The position numbers and the translations under genes were made by a program. Below are positions 1-10,520 of a stretch of DNA of 64,000 nucleotides, piece after piece. The stretch is from NCBI GenBank assembly GCA_030490835.1, contig CM059973.1:62314008-62378007 (forward strand), written 5' to 3'. The notes beneath the pieces were generated by a model. That model saw only the letters and a list, made by a program, of their open reading frames with translations, was not told where the DNA came from and made no database searches. Position 1 is the stretch's first letter. Every line of letters begins with the position of its first letter. The DNA comes from Annona cherimola (lineage: Eukaryota > Streptophyta > Magnoliopsida > Magnoliales > Annonaceae).

Positions 1-1289
1 GAGGAAGAAGTTGTAGAAGCAGCTGTGGATGAATATTGTTGAAGGCGCTAGCAACTTGAAGCTTTCTTCTTCCTTAGAATTTATACGGACCACTCAACAA
101 TGGAGAAAAGCAAATAGGAAACCTTTCTTGCACTTCTTTTCTCTCTTTGAGCTTTAACGTAGTGTCTTGTGTTCTCTTGTTTTGTTTTCACGTTCATTTG
201 AGGGTCCTTTTATAGAGGGAAGAAAATATGAACGTTGTGGAGGTTGTTGGCGCGCAATAAATGAGCTCCAACGTTCAAAAATTTGAACGTTATACCCAAG
301 TCGAAGGTGGAGTCGACTTGGGATGCGACTTGGCTACCCAAGTCGCATCTGGAGTCGACTTCGTCTGCGACTCCAGTTCTTCGAATTCCCCAAGTCTGAG
401 TTTCAGTCGACTTCGTTTCAGACCTCGACTCAAGTCGAACCTGAAGTCGACTTGAGTTGCGACTTGACTCAGGCTTTTCTGAGACGCCTTGATCCTCACT
501 TGGTTTTCTTCTAGCTTGCTTATCTTTGAATATCTCTCTTGACCTTGATCTTTTCCAATCGGCTTGATCTTCGCAAACCTTTGGAACTGTTTGAGTCCTT
601 GCGTGTTTCTCGCTCGGTCTTGGACTCACGTGGTCTTCATTACTTGAGTGTTGCATCATTTGAATAGTTTTGAAGATTTTCCTTGGCTTGATAGACTTGA
701 TTTGAACATTGAATATGAATCTTAGCTTTGATCTTCAAGAATCTTAAGTTGTTTCTTTGTGAATGAACTTTTCATCTCATTTGGGTTTGATCAAGTTCAA
801 TATGATCCTTGGAATAAGCTTGAAACTTCAATCTTCAAGTCTAAAATCCTCAAGTCGAAGTTGGAGTCGACCTTGTCTGCGACTTGACCCAAGTCGCACC
901 TGGAGTCGACTTCGTTTGCGACTTGGGCAGCTTCGTGCCCCCAAAATCAACGCTGGACATTTTTTTCATGTTTGAAGTCGATGCTGGAGTCGACTTCGTC
1001 TGCGACTTGACTTCCCAAGTCGCAAGTGGAGTCGACTTGACCTGCGACTTCACCTGTCAGCTGCTGTTGCCTTTTGGGATTCATTCTTAAGTCGATATTT
1101 GAGTCGACTTTGGGATCGACTTCACCCAAGTCGAAGTCCAAGTCGACTTGGAGATCGACTTGACCTCTTTGCTTTCCTTAAACATTTAGCAAACACATTA
1201 GTACCTTTTATATACTCAAATTAGTTCTTGTTAATCATCAAAACTCAAGATTTGGTCAATTTTTATTGTTTTAAACATTGTTTCCAACA
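1..1289 (-). repeat. Element A 3' LTR (partial)
   Basis: Matches 9369-10656 almost base for base (offset 9368, shifting by one after a T run near 962). It ends at ccaaca (1284-1289), next to the polypurine tract. About 515 bp of the R/U5 side lie outside the window. The U3 holds the GTCGAC palindromic repeats (about 300-470 and 860-1165), including a 16-bp perfect palindrome at 1137-1152. The TATA box on the minus strand lies at 208-214. Apparent ORFs in this LTR are only translations of the repeats. Confidence 0.95.
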
Positions 1290-1290
1290 A

Positions 1291-1303
1291 TCTCCCCCTT
1301 TTT
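1291..1303 (-). other. Polypurine tract of element A
   Basis: On the minus strand this reads AAAAAGGGGGAGA, one base before the 3' LTR. It is the expected primer for plus-strand DNA synthesis. The same 13-mer occupies the same position in elements B and C. Confidence 0.9.
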
Positions 1304-1650
1304 GATGATTGACAAAACTTCATTTGAGTTGATACCTTTCAAGCATTAATCATGTTCATATGTCTTTTTGAAAAATAGAGCATTTGTCATATAGGTCAGA
1401 GCTTTTTGAAATTTCAACCATTATCTAAGAAACATTTCATTTTAGCATATTGGATACCTTTCAAGCAAATCATGTTGAATACTTTATTAATCAAGCATAA
1501 CATATTAAGCAAACATAACATTCATCAATAGCATCTTTCATATATATATATCAAGTTTCATTTTTACAAAATGCAATACAAAACAAAAATGAAACCTAGA
1601 TACAAAACTACCCAACCCAAAAGAAAATTTTACTCAACTCACCTATTCTA
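1304..1650. other. Untranslated spacer between the extra ORF and the 3' LTR
   Basis: AT-rich non-coding stretch between two copies of the polypurine tract in element A. I see no ORF or structural RNA. It contains near-repeats of a phrase reading roughly atacctttcaagcaaatcatgttgaa. Confidence 0.6.
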
Positions 1651-1663
1651 TCTCCCCCTTTTT
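1651..1663 (-). other. Second polypurine-tract copy of element A
   Basis: Exact duplicate (minus strand AAAAAGGGGGAGA) of the LTR-proximal tract, 347 bp further from the LTR and 9 bp beyond the stop codon of the extra ORF. B has an equivalent exact duplicate at 25294-25306, and C has degenerate ones at 44833-44843 and around 44861-44876. Whether it primes an extra plus-strand start is inference. Confidence 0.6.
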
Positions 1664-1672
1664 GTCAAACTA

Positions 1673-3262
1673 TCAAAAATCTATCAAAAATCGATCAACT
1701 CTTAATGATTTTGTGAATTGAAATTGAGAGATCGGATATAAGATTGGTTTGATGGGACGATTTTCGGCAGATGAGTAGATTAAGATATCATGATCGGGAG
1801 ATGCTGCTTTATGAACTGATCCCGATTCGTATGGGTCGAGTTCAGGCATAGGCCTCTTCTTGTGACGTCCGGAGGCGAGATGATATTTGATGGTACGCAG
1901 TTCCCGATCCATGTGATCTTGTCGGGAATGCATATCAGTGATAGCATTCATCACACTGGTCACTAGGTTAGTCAACCTATCTTCTTGATGACCCATAGCA
2001 TCCATGATCTCGTCTTTGATGCTTTGAAGTGCAGCCATTTGATCTGAAGTAGGCGGCACGCGTTCGGGTGCAACGGATCCTTGAGGAGAATGTGATCCGT
2101 GTGACATAGGAGATGCAGGCCGTTCAGGCGATGCCTCGGGAGCTTGCTCCCCCTCAGCTTGTGCATTGTCCTCTTGTTCTCTGACTGGCTCGCCAAGCTT
2201 CTCCCGGATTCTATCATCCCTAAACTGCTCCAAATTGATCTTCGTACGTTGGAGCAGAGCCCTGTTGATGGCGTTTGTTGTCTTTGGAACTTCATATGGT
2301 TCCCCGTCGATGTCTACATCGCACCTTTCCAGGATCAAAGTGATCCAGGATCCATACGGTAGCACGCCCCGTGGGTTCTCCTTTTTGTTTGCCAGGGCTT
2401 CAAGGAAGAGTCTAGGAAGACTGATCTTTACCTTATTGACCAATTTCCACAAGATCACTGCTTCCTGTGGATTGAGTTGATTTCTTCCACCTCCTTTTGG
2501 TAAGATACAGTGGGCTATTAGCAAACGGATGACCCTGAGTCTGGGAGGAAGATCCATGTAATGCAGAAATTTGGTGCCTGCATGGTATTTGTTGCTTTTT
2601 GTCAACTCATTGTAGATCTTGTCCACTGTCAGATCTTTAGGAAGCCTTTCTTCTTCATGGGGTACTTGGAGAATGTTCCCGATTCTCCTTAAGGCTTCAT
2701 TTTGATTTGGGTAATTGGGAGAACTTAGGCACATCTCGCTTCCTTTGACATATGTTGAGAATTTTGTGTCATCCCACAAATAGTAGAAGAGCCTTGTGAG
2801 ATCAGGATAGATCCTTTCATCGGATTTGAACAGTAATGTCCAACCTTGGAAGTCCAGCAACTCTTCAATGTCGAACTCATAGTCGTTAAGGAACTTGAAA
2901 TCTATGATCTTAGGAATGAATACCTTTCGTTCATAGAAGAGTTTGTAGAAGCGACTATGCTGTAGCTCTGTCCTGAAGTACGTTGTGGGCATTTTCAAGA
3001 CTTGCCCCTTCTTAATTGGAATTCTCGAGGAGTAAGAGCTTTCAGGTTGGCTCTCAGTCCTTGGAGCTTGATCGGTTGATTGAGTAGTATGGAATCGCAC
3101 CCGTCTACCCGTCGAGGTCGAAGGTTCCTCTCTTGGCCGTTTTGTGGGTGTTCTTTGCCTTCTGGGCACCTCTTCCTCAGTTGTTGACCTTGAAGGTCTA
3201 GGCATAGGCTTTAGAGATGGTTTTGAGATTGCTTTCTTTGGAGGTCTAGCTTTAGGTGCCAT
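1673..3262 (-). CDS. Extra ORF of element A: putative plant transposon protein (Transposase_32-like)
   Basis: 529-aa intact frame between pol and the 3' LTR, in the same sense as gag-pol, where SIRE-type elements carry an env-like ORF. I chose the ATG at 3262 (MAPKARPP), the one that begins the basic domain; the frame stays open 16 codons upstream. Layout: a Lys/Arg/Pro-rich segment with NLS-like basic clusters (about 1-85); a conserved globular part (about 101-325) with FYKLFYERKVF and LPYGSWITLILE (about 301-312), resembling the plant family Pfam names Transposase_32, recalled rather than searched; a Pro/Ser/Glu linker (about 365-405); and a predicted coiled coil (about 410-465). No signal peptide or membrane segment is visible, so it does not look like an envelope protein. 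It is the only undamaged ORF of the element. Function unknown. Confidence 0.75.
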   Translation of the reverse strand: MAPKARPPKKAISKPSLKPMPRPSRSTTEEEVPRRQRTPTKRPREEPSTSTGRRVRFHTTQSTDQAPRTESQPESSYSSRIPIKKGQVLKMPTTYFRTELQHSRFYKLFYERKVFIPKIIDFKFLNDYEFDIEELLDFQGWTLLFKSDERIYPDLTRLFYYLWDDTKFSTYVKGSEMCLSSPNYPNQNEALRRIGNILQVPHEEERLPKDLTVDKIYNELTKSNKYHAGTKFLHYMDLPPRLRVIRLLIAHCILPKGGGRNQLNPQEAVILWKLVNKVKISLPRLFLEALANKKENPRGVLPYGSWITLILERCDVDIDGEPYEVPKTTNAINRALLQRTKINLEQFRDDRIREKLGEPVREQEDNAQAEGEQAPEASPERPASPMSHGSHSPQGSVAPERVPPTSDQMAALQSIKDEIMDAMGHQEDRLTNLVTSVMNAITDMHSRQDHMDRELRTIKYHLASGRHKKRPMPELDPYESGSVHKAASPDHDILIYSSAENRPIKPILYPISQFQFTKSLRVDRFLIDF

Positions 3263-3873
3263 TTGGGATGATTTGGAGTTAGATTTTTGGAGAGGGAAAT
3301 GGAGATGCAAAAGTGATTGAGATGTGAGACTGAGAGTTTAGTAAGAGAAATGAAGTACAAGTGAGATAGCTTGAGAGAGATGGAGCTTGAATGAGAGAAG
3401 AAAATGAGAAAGCAATGAAGAGAGAAAGAGAGAAACAGAGAGGAAGAGTGAGAGAGAAAAACGGAGAGGAAGAGAGAGAGAGAGAGAGAAATGGAGAAGA
3501 AAACCAGAGAGAGAGAGAGAGGGATTCGCCGGAAAGGTTTGCCGGAGATGGAGGAGGAGAAAATCGCCGGAAGAGTGGAGAGGAATCGCCTGAGAGTAGA
3601 GGAAAAAGTAGGGAGGCCAAAAGAAAATGAGGAAGAAAGAAAAGAGGGAAGAAGAAAAAGAAGAGAAGTCTCGGAATTCGGACGGTCGCGCGCGCGGAGT
3701 CGACTTTGCCCTAGGCGAACTCGACTTCGGTTCTCTGGAGTCGACTTCGCACATAGTGCGGAGTCAACTTCGACCCCGTGGAGTCGACTTTGCTGTCGAA
3801 GCGGAGTCGACTTCACTTTCCCAAGTCGACTTGGCGGAGTCGACTTGGCTCCTATGGAGTCGACTTGACTCAT
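3263..3873 (-). promoter_or_regulatory. Pyrimidine-rich leader and GTCGAC cluster upstream of the extra ORF
   Basis: Reading the minus strand from 3873, there are about 180 bp with GTCGAC motifs (plus-strand 3690-3870) like those of the LTR U3. About 400 bp of strongly C/T-rich sequence with CTCTCTCT runs follow, leading to the ATG at 3262. This resembles a plant 5' UTR or Y-patch. Elements B and C have nothing here. The arrangement suggests an internal promoter for the extra ORF, but I see no clear TATA box and this is inference. The long purine-rich plus-strand frames here are compositional shadows. Confidence 0.4.
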
Positions 3874-3916
3874 CAGTTTGCCTTTTTCAAATTTTGATTT
3901 CCTGTTTTAATTTTTC

Positions 3917-6900
3917 CTAATTTAGCTCTATCATCCCCATATCATTCCTAATCTTGTAAAATGATTCTTTAGCTAGAGGTTTGGTAAAGATATCAGCAAT
4001 TTGATCCTCTGTTTTCACATATTCTAAGCACACATCATGATTTTCAACATGTTCACGAATAAAATGATGTCTCACATCAATATGTTTGGTTCTAGAATGC
4101 AATACAGGATTTTTAGTCAAACAAATTGCACTTGTATTATCACATCTAATAGGAATATCAACATAATCAATACCATAGTCTTTCAACTGTTGTTTCATCC
4201 AAAGTAATTGGGCACAACAACTACCGGCGGCTATGTATTCGGCTTCCGCAGTAGATAGTGCAACACTTGTTTGTTTTCTTGAATGCCATGAAACTAGCAT
4301 ATGTCCAAGAAATTGACAAGTTCCACTGGTACTTTTTCTATCTACTTTATATCCGGCAAAGTCTGCATCCGAATAGCCGATTAGATCAAAGGTTGACCCC
4401 TTTGGATACCATAGTCCAAGATTTGTAGTTTCTAACAAATATTTAAAAATTCTTTTTACAGCAAGTAGATGTGATTCTTTTGGACATGCTTGGAATCTAG
4501 AGCACATACAAACATTAAATAGGATATCGGGTCTAGAAGCAGTTAAGTATAGCAAGGATCCTATCATGCTTCTATAAAGTGTTTGATCGATACTTTTACC
4601 ATTTTCGTCCGCATCGATCTTGATTGTAGAGCTCATTGGAGTGTTTGCTCCTTTGCTATTTTGCATTCCAAACTTCTTGAGCATCTCTCTGGCGTATTTG
4701 GACTGATTTAGAAATATTCCTTCACTTTGTTGCTTGATTTGCAGTCAAAGGAAGAAATTTAATTCTCCCATCATACTCATTTCGAATTCGCTCTGCATTA
4801 TCTTAGAAAACTCTTGACAAAGTTTTTCGTCAGTAGCACCAAATATTATGTCATCAACATAAATCTGCACAATTAAAATGTTTTTATTTTTATATTTAAT
4901 GAACAGAGTAGTGTCTACTTTCCCCTTTTGAAACTCATGGTCAATCAAAAATTTATTCAATCTTTCATACCAAGCTCTTGGAGCTTGTTTTAGTCCATAT
5001 AATGCTTTGGTCAATTTATAGACATACTTTGATTGATTCTTTTCTCCAAAGCCAGGGGGTTGTTCAACATATACTTCTTCATTCAGATAGACATTCAAAA
5101 ATGCACTTTTTACATCCATTTGAAATAATTTGAAATTCATATGAGAAGCAAATGCTAGTAAAATACGTATGGCTTCTAATCTAGCCACGGGTGCATATGA
5201 TTCTTCAAAATCAATTCCTTCTTCTTGGGAATACCCTTTGGCTACTAATCTTGCCTTGTTTCTAATTACGAGTCTGCTTTCATCTAATTTGTTCCTAAAT
5301 ATTCATTTAGTACCTATGATAGCGTGATTATTTGGTCTAGGAACTAAATGTCATACATTGTTCCTTTCGAATTGGTTTAGCTCTTCTTGCATTGCAATAA
5401 TCCAATGTTCATCATTGAGAGCTTGTTCAATGGTATTTGGTTCAATTTTAGATACAAAGGCATATTGACCATAAACGTTTTGTTTTGATCTTCTAGTTTT
5501 CACTCCTTCATATATATTTCCAATAACTTGTTCAATTGGATGAGCATTTTTGAACTTCAAATCAGTTGGGGGTTTGTAAGAATCATTACCTTCACTTACC
5601 TCTTCCTCCACGAGATTTTCTGGCTTGAGCTCGAGTTCCTTTGATTGTTCTTTGCCTTTTGTTTCATCTGCATCACTCAGTTCATCCTCCTTTCTCGGAG
5701 TTTGGTTAATTTCATCAAATACAACATGTATGGATTCTTCTACAACTTGGCTTCGTTTATTGAAAACTCTATATGCTCTGCTATTTGATGAATAACCAAG
5801 GAATATAGCCTCGTCGCTTTTAGCATCTAACTTTCCCAAGTTAGTTTTTCCATTGTTCAAAACATAACATGTACATCCAAAAGCATGAAAATAAGAGATA
5901 TTCGGTTTCCTTCCTTTCCATAGTTCATATGGGGTCTTTTTCAAGATTGCTCGAATGGTAACACGGTTCAATACATGACAAGCTGTACTTACAGCTTCAC
6001 CCCAAAATTTCTTGGATAGATTGCTCTCATTTAGCATAGTTCTAGCCATCTCTTGTATAGTTCTATTTTTCCTTTCAACTACTCCATTTTGTTGTGGAGT
6101 TCTTGTGCAGAAAATGTGTGGTGAATTCCTTTTTCATTACAAAATTCTATGAATCGTTTGTTTTCAAATTCGCCACCATGATCACTTCTTATGGTCACAA
6201 TAGTACTTTGTTTTTCATTTTGCACCAAATTTGCAAAAATTGCAAACATAGAGAAGGCTTCGTCTTTACTAGTTAAGAGAATTATCCATGTAAATCTTGA
6301 AAAATCATCAACTATGACAAATACATATTTCTTTCCACCAATGGTTAAAATGTCGGATGGCCCATATAGATCCATGTGTAGTAATTCAAGTGGCCTAGTG
6401 GTGGAAATCTCCTTTTTGGTAGTGAAAGGCATCTTTGGTTGTTTAGATAATTGACATGCCTTACAGATTTTGTCTTTGTCATATTTCAACTTAGGCAAGC
6501 CTTCTACCAAACTTTTCTTCCATAATGTTTTTATATTTCTCATGTTTATATGTCCAAGCCTTTTATGCCAAACCCATGGATCATTATCAATTGCCATTAG
6601 ACATTGACCATTTAGTTCATCAAGTGAAACCAAATATACATTTCCATGTCTTTTACCACTGAACATGATATGTTCTCCATCAAATACATTACATATAAAT
6701 GATTCAAACACAACTTTGTATCCTTTATCACATAATTGGCTAATGCTCATTAAATTGTGTTTGAGTCCTTCAACAAATAGAACATCTTCCATGCATGCAT
6801 TTGAGATACTATAAATATTTCCTTTACCTTTAATCTTACCTTTCTCATTATTTCCAAAGGCAACTGTTCCATCGTTGCAAGGCTTAAGTTTATGAAATAA

Positions 6901-6999
6901 ACTTCTTTCACCTGTCATGTGCCTTGAGCAACCGCTATCTATGAACCATTCATTGTTTGCCTTTGCCTTAAGACATGTCTGAAAAATAAGCAGATAAAT
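3917..6999 (-). pseudogene. pol: Element A pol polyprotein (PR-IN-RT-RNase H), broken
   Basis: Order on the minus strand: aspartic protease start (IDSGCSRHMTGER, about 6940); GAG-pre-integrase zinc site (WHKRLGH then CKAC); integrase with VDDFSRFTW and [10 protein letters not shown] with [13 protein letters not shown] and YVDDIIFG (about 4855); RNase H with [15 protein letters not shown] and CDNTSA; stop at 3917. Damage relative to C: a 1-bp deletion near 6103 at the integrase PRTPQQNG motif, TGA at 5351-5353 and 5303-5305 (both replacing Trp TGG), and TGA at 4745-4747 (replacing Gly GGA). Downstream of the deletion everything stays in one frame. Not functional as read. Confidence 0.92.
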
Positions 7000-7000
7000 C

Positions 7001-8804
7001 TCATCTCCTTGGTACCCATTTTATGGGTCCATTTTGGGTTAGCGATGTAAATCAACCTTTGTTGTTCTATCTTGGAAAGCCCAAATCTTGTGTTCCTTGG
7101 AACCCAAACTAATTTTGCACCATGGTCATATAGTTTCTTAAAATTACATTTGTAGGTTTTATGACTCATTTTGTTGCAGAAATTACAAGCCATAGGTAAT
7201 CTTGGGGTAGGCCTCCAAGTAAGCAATGGTTCAACTATGGGTCTTTTAGTCCACTTGAAGTTTTTCTTTTGTGGCTTGTATATAGATGCAGTTTTAGTTT
7301 GATATTTCTCAAGTATTTGTACATTTGATTTGCTACTTTCTCCTTGCTCAAATGTATGATACCCAAGACCTCTTTTATGTGTTTGGGAGGTCATATTCAA
7401 AAACATCTTAACACTTTCTCCTGGATTAGAGAACTTAGCTAATGATTCATTCAATGATTTGTTCTCCTTTTTCAGCAAATCATTTTCATCTTTCAGTTTG
7501 TCTAATCTTTCTGCAAGTTTACCATTTACGATAATTGCTGCATCACATTGTCTTTTCTTAATCGTAAACTTGCTTCCTAATTTCTTTATTTCTTCATATA
7601 GTGAATCATATGCATTTTGAAGTTCATCTAATTCAGTACATTTGAGGCATTCTAGAGAAGAAGAGTAACTTGATTTAGATTGGGAGAGTTTGGAACTTAC
7701 CTCTTCATTGCTTGTGCATTTTGATGAGGTAGTTCGTTCTTCATGCTCAATTTGTGCCATGCAGCAGATTCTTGCACATTCTTCCGCCTCGTTATCGTCG
7801 GTTGAGGAGCTACTTGTTGTGGATTCTTCGTCATTCACGTACATGCCTCTTCCTTTGTACTTTTGGAATCTTTTGTTGTTCCTTCTATCCTTTCTTTGTT
7901 CGTTTGCCTTGCTTTCTTCGGGATTTGGACATTGAGCTTGCATATGTCCCGAACCGCCGCATCGGTAGCATTTGGTTGGTTCTTTCTTCTTCTCTTTGGG
8001 AGTTCTTTCCTTGAAGCTTCTGAAATTTTTCCCTTTCCTCACAAATTTTCTGAAGCGTTTTGTGAGAAGGGCGATTTCATTGTCATTTTGGGAGGAGGAA
8101 GAGTCGTCCGAGTTTTCTGCGGCTTTCAAGGCAATCGCTCTCTTGCCCCTGTGTTGATCCTCGTTTCTCTTCTTAATCAGCTCATGTGACATAAGTGAGC
8201 TAATTAAGTTTTCAAGCTTTAAAGTGTTTAGGTCTTTGGCTTCTTCTATTGCAGTGATCTTTGGAGTCCATGATTCAGGTAGAGCTTTTAAGATCTTCAT
8301 AACCTGCTCAGATTCAGAAATAGCCTTTCCAAGACCTTTTAAAGCATTAGTGATTTTTGAGAACCTAGCAAATATTTCAAAAATGTTTTCTGTTTCAATC
8401 ATTCTAAAGTTCTCAAGTTCTCCGATCAAAATATTTCTTCTCGTCCCTTGGACTTGAGAAGTTCCTTCATAGATAGATGTTAGTGTATCCCATATCTCCT
8501 TGGCGGTTAAACAAGAGGATAATCTATCATACTCCGAAGTCGTAAGAGCACAAAATAAAGAGTTCATGGCCTTAGCATTGCTCTTGACGGTTCTTACTTC
8601 CTCTTCGGTCCATTTGGAAGCTCGTTCATCGATAGGCAATGTTACACCATCTTGGATAGCAATCCAAGAATCCATATCGGTAGCCATGATGAGTTGCTTC
8701 ATACGAAGCTTCCAATATCCAAAATTGTTCCCATCAAACAATGGTGGCCTTGTAAAGGATTGGCCTTCAGCAAATGCGGAAACGGAAGTAGATTGGGATG
8801 CCAT
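7001..8804 (-). pseudogene. gag: Element A gag, one late 1-bp insertion
   Basis: Starts MASQSTSV, 34 bp after the PBS. The N-terminal capsid-like domain contains FDGNNFGYWKLRMKQ and IYEGTSQVQGTRRN (UBN2/Retrotran_gag type). There are two CX2CX4HX4C zinc knuckles, C279-C282-H287-C292 and C540-C543-H548-C553, with a Ser-rich stretch and a coiled coil (about 388-455) between them. A 1-bp A insertion near 7031-7034 shifts the last codons past the normal stop TGA at 7001-7003, whereas B ends at WVPKR and C likewise. The frame is otherwise open, so most of Gag could still be made. It should form the virus-like particle shell and package RNA. Pol lies in the +1 frame, as in B and C. Confidence 0.88.
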
Positions 8805-8838
8805 ATCAATAAGATCTCTTTGGTAAACTCAAAGACCT

Positions 8839-8850
8839 GCTCTGATACCA
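8839..8850 (-). other. Primer binding site of element A (initiator tRNA-Met)
   Basis: The minus strand reads TGGTATCAGAGC, complementary to the 3' end of plant initiator tRNA-Met, two bases inside the 5' LTR. Confidence 0.93.
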
Positions 8851-9575
8851 CTTGTTGGTCCCGAGTTGGTGGCAAAACCCAAGAGGGGAGGGGTGAATTG
8901 GGTTCTTTAAAAACTTCTTTGGTAAATCAAAAATATTAACCCCTTGAAGAACTTAATCCCCTTTTAGCACAAAATGGAGAGCAATAAAGATAAAACAGTA
9001 AAAATAAATAGAGCACAAGATTTATAGTGGTTCGGGCAAACCTTCCCTACTCCACTCTTCCAAGTTCACACTCCGTTGTGACTTGGGTTCCACTATGTAT
9101 TCCTCGAATACACTTAGAGTCACCGCTCTCTTCTAGATTCCAGCTCTAGGAGGCATATACAACTAGAGCCTCTTGCTCTCTTCTAGATTATAGCTCTAGG
9201 GGGCATAAACAACTCACATGCAAAGGTAGATGATGAGTCTCACTCCAATCACACCCTACTTTGCATATACTTGATCTTAGCTACCCAAGCTAAATCAAGA
9301 TTTATACAACAAGACGATGAAATAAATAAAAACTACACTTTACAGATTTGTGTAGGCAGATTTAGCTCGAGGAAGAAGTTGTAGAAGCAGCTGTGGATGA
9401 ATATTGTTGAAGGCGCTAGCAACTTGAAGCTTTCTTCTTCCTTAGAATTTATACGGACCACTCAACAATGGAGAAAAGCAAATAGGAAACCTTTCTTGCA
9501 CTTCTTTTCTCTCTTTGAGCTTTAACGTAGTGTCTTGTGTTCTCTTGTTTTGTTTTCACGTTCATTTGAGGGTCC

Positions 9576-9582
9576 TTTTATA
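9576..9582 (-). promoter_or_regulatory. TATA box of element A 5' LTR
   Basis: The minus strand reads TATAAAA (context CCCTCTATAAAAGGACCC), just downstream of the U3 repeats. The equivalent site occurs in every LTR of the group in this window. Confidence 0.7.
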
Positions 9583-9659
9583 GAGGGAAGAAAATATGAA
9601 CGTTGTGGAGGTTGTTGGCGCGCAATAAATGAGCTCCAACGTTCAAAAATTTGAACGTT

Positions 9660-10520
9660 ATACCCAAGTCGAAGGTGGAGTCGACTTGGGATGCGACTTG
9701 GCTACCCAAGTCGCATCTGGAGTCGACTTCGTCTGCGACTCCAGTTCTTCGAATTCCCCAAGTCTGAGTTTCAGTCGACTTCGTTTCAGACCTCGACTCA
9801 AGTCGAACCTGAAGTCGACTTGAGTTGCGACTTGACTCAGGCTTTTCTGAGACGCCTTGATCCTCACTTGGTTTTCTTCTAGCTTGCTTATCTTTGAATA
9901 TCTCTCTTGACCTTGATCTTTTCCAATCGGCTTGATCTTCGCAAACCTTTGGAACTGTTTGAGTCCTTGCGTGTTTCTCGCTCGGTCTTGGACTCACGTG
10001 GTCTTCATTACTTGAGTGTTGCATCATTTGAATAGTTTTGAAGATTTTCCTTGGCTTGATAGACTTGATTTGAACATTGAATATGAATCTTAGCTTTGAT
10101 CTTCAAGAATCTTAAGTTGTTTCTTTGTGAATGAACTTTTCATCTCATTTGGGTTTGATCAAGTTCAATATGATCCTTGGAATAAGCTTGAAACTTCAAT
10201 CTTCAAGTCTAAAATCCTCAAGTCGAAGTTGGAGTCGACCTTGTCTGCGACTTGACCCAAGTCGCACCTGGAGTCGACTTCGTTTGCGACTTGGGCAGCT
10301 TCGTGCCCCCAAAATCAACGCTGGACATTTTTTCATGTTTGAAGTCGATGCTGGAGTCGACTTCGTCTGCGACTTGACTTCCCAAGTCGCAAGTGGAGTC
10401 GACTTGACCTGCGACTTCACCTGTCAGCTGCTGTTGCCTTTTGGGATTCATTCTTAAGTCGATATTTGAGTCGACTTTTGGATCGACTTCACCCAAGTCG
10501 AAGTCCAAGTCGACTTGGAG
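9660..10520 (-). repeat. U3 array of GTCGAC-centred palindromic motifs (A)
   Basis: I count ten GTCGAC hexamers in about 860 bp. Many sit inside a larger inverted arrangement, AAGTCGCA-n-GTCGAC-n-TGCGACTT. A 16-bp perfect palindrome lies at 10504-10519. All of it is upstream of the TATA box, so an enhancer role is plausible but inferred. Confidence 0.8.

Noticed and set aside
210..1141. Several open frames of 60-150 codons in the element A LTR (also 9578-10508 and their counterparts in B, C and the solo LTR)
   Set aside because: They translate the GTCGAC repeat in different frames and strands (VDSACDLGEV-type text); no independent coding evidence.
1673..3262. Envelope glycoprotein
   Set aside because: Position fits an env-like ORF, but there is no signal peptide, transmembrane helix or glycoprotein features; the core resembles Transposase_32 instead.
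3391..3868. Plus-strand Arg/Glu-rich frames
   Set aside because: Shadow of the purine-rich complement of the CT leader; low complexity.
7690..8189. Plus-strand hydrophobic frames opposite gag
   Set aside because: Antisense to the gag zinc-knuckle and Ser-rich region; the sense frame carries the domains.
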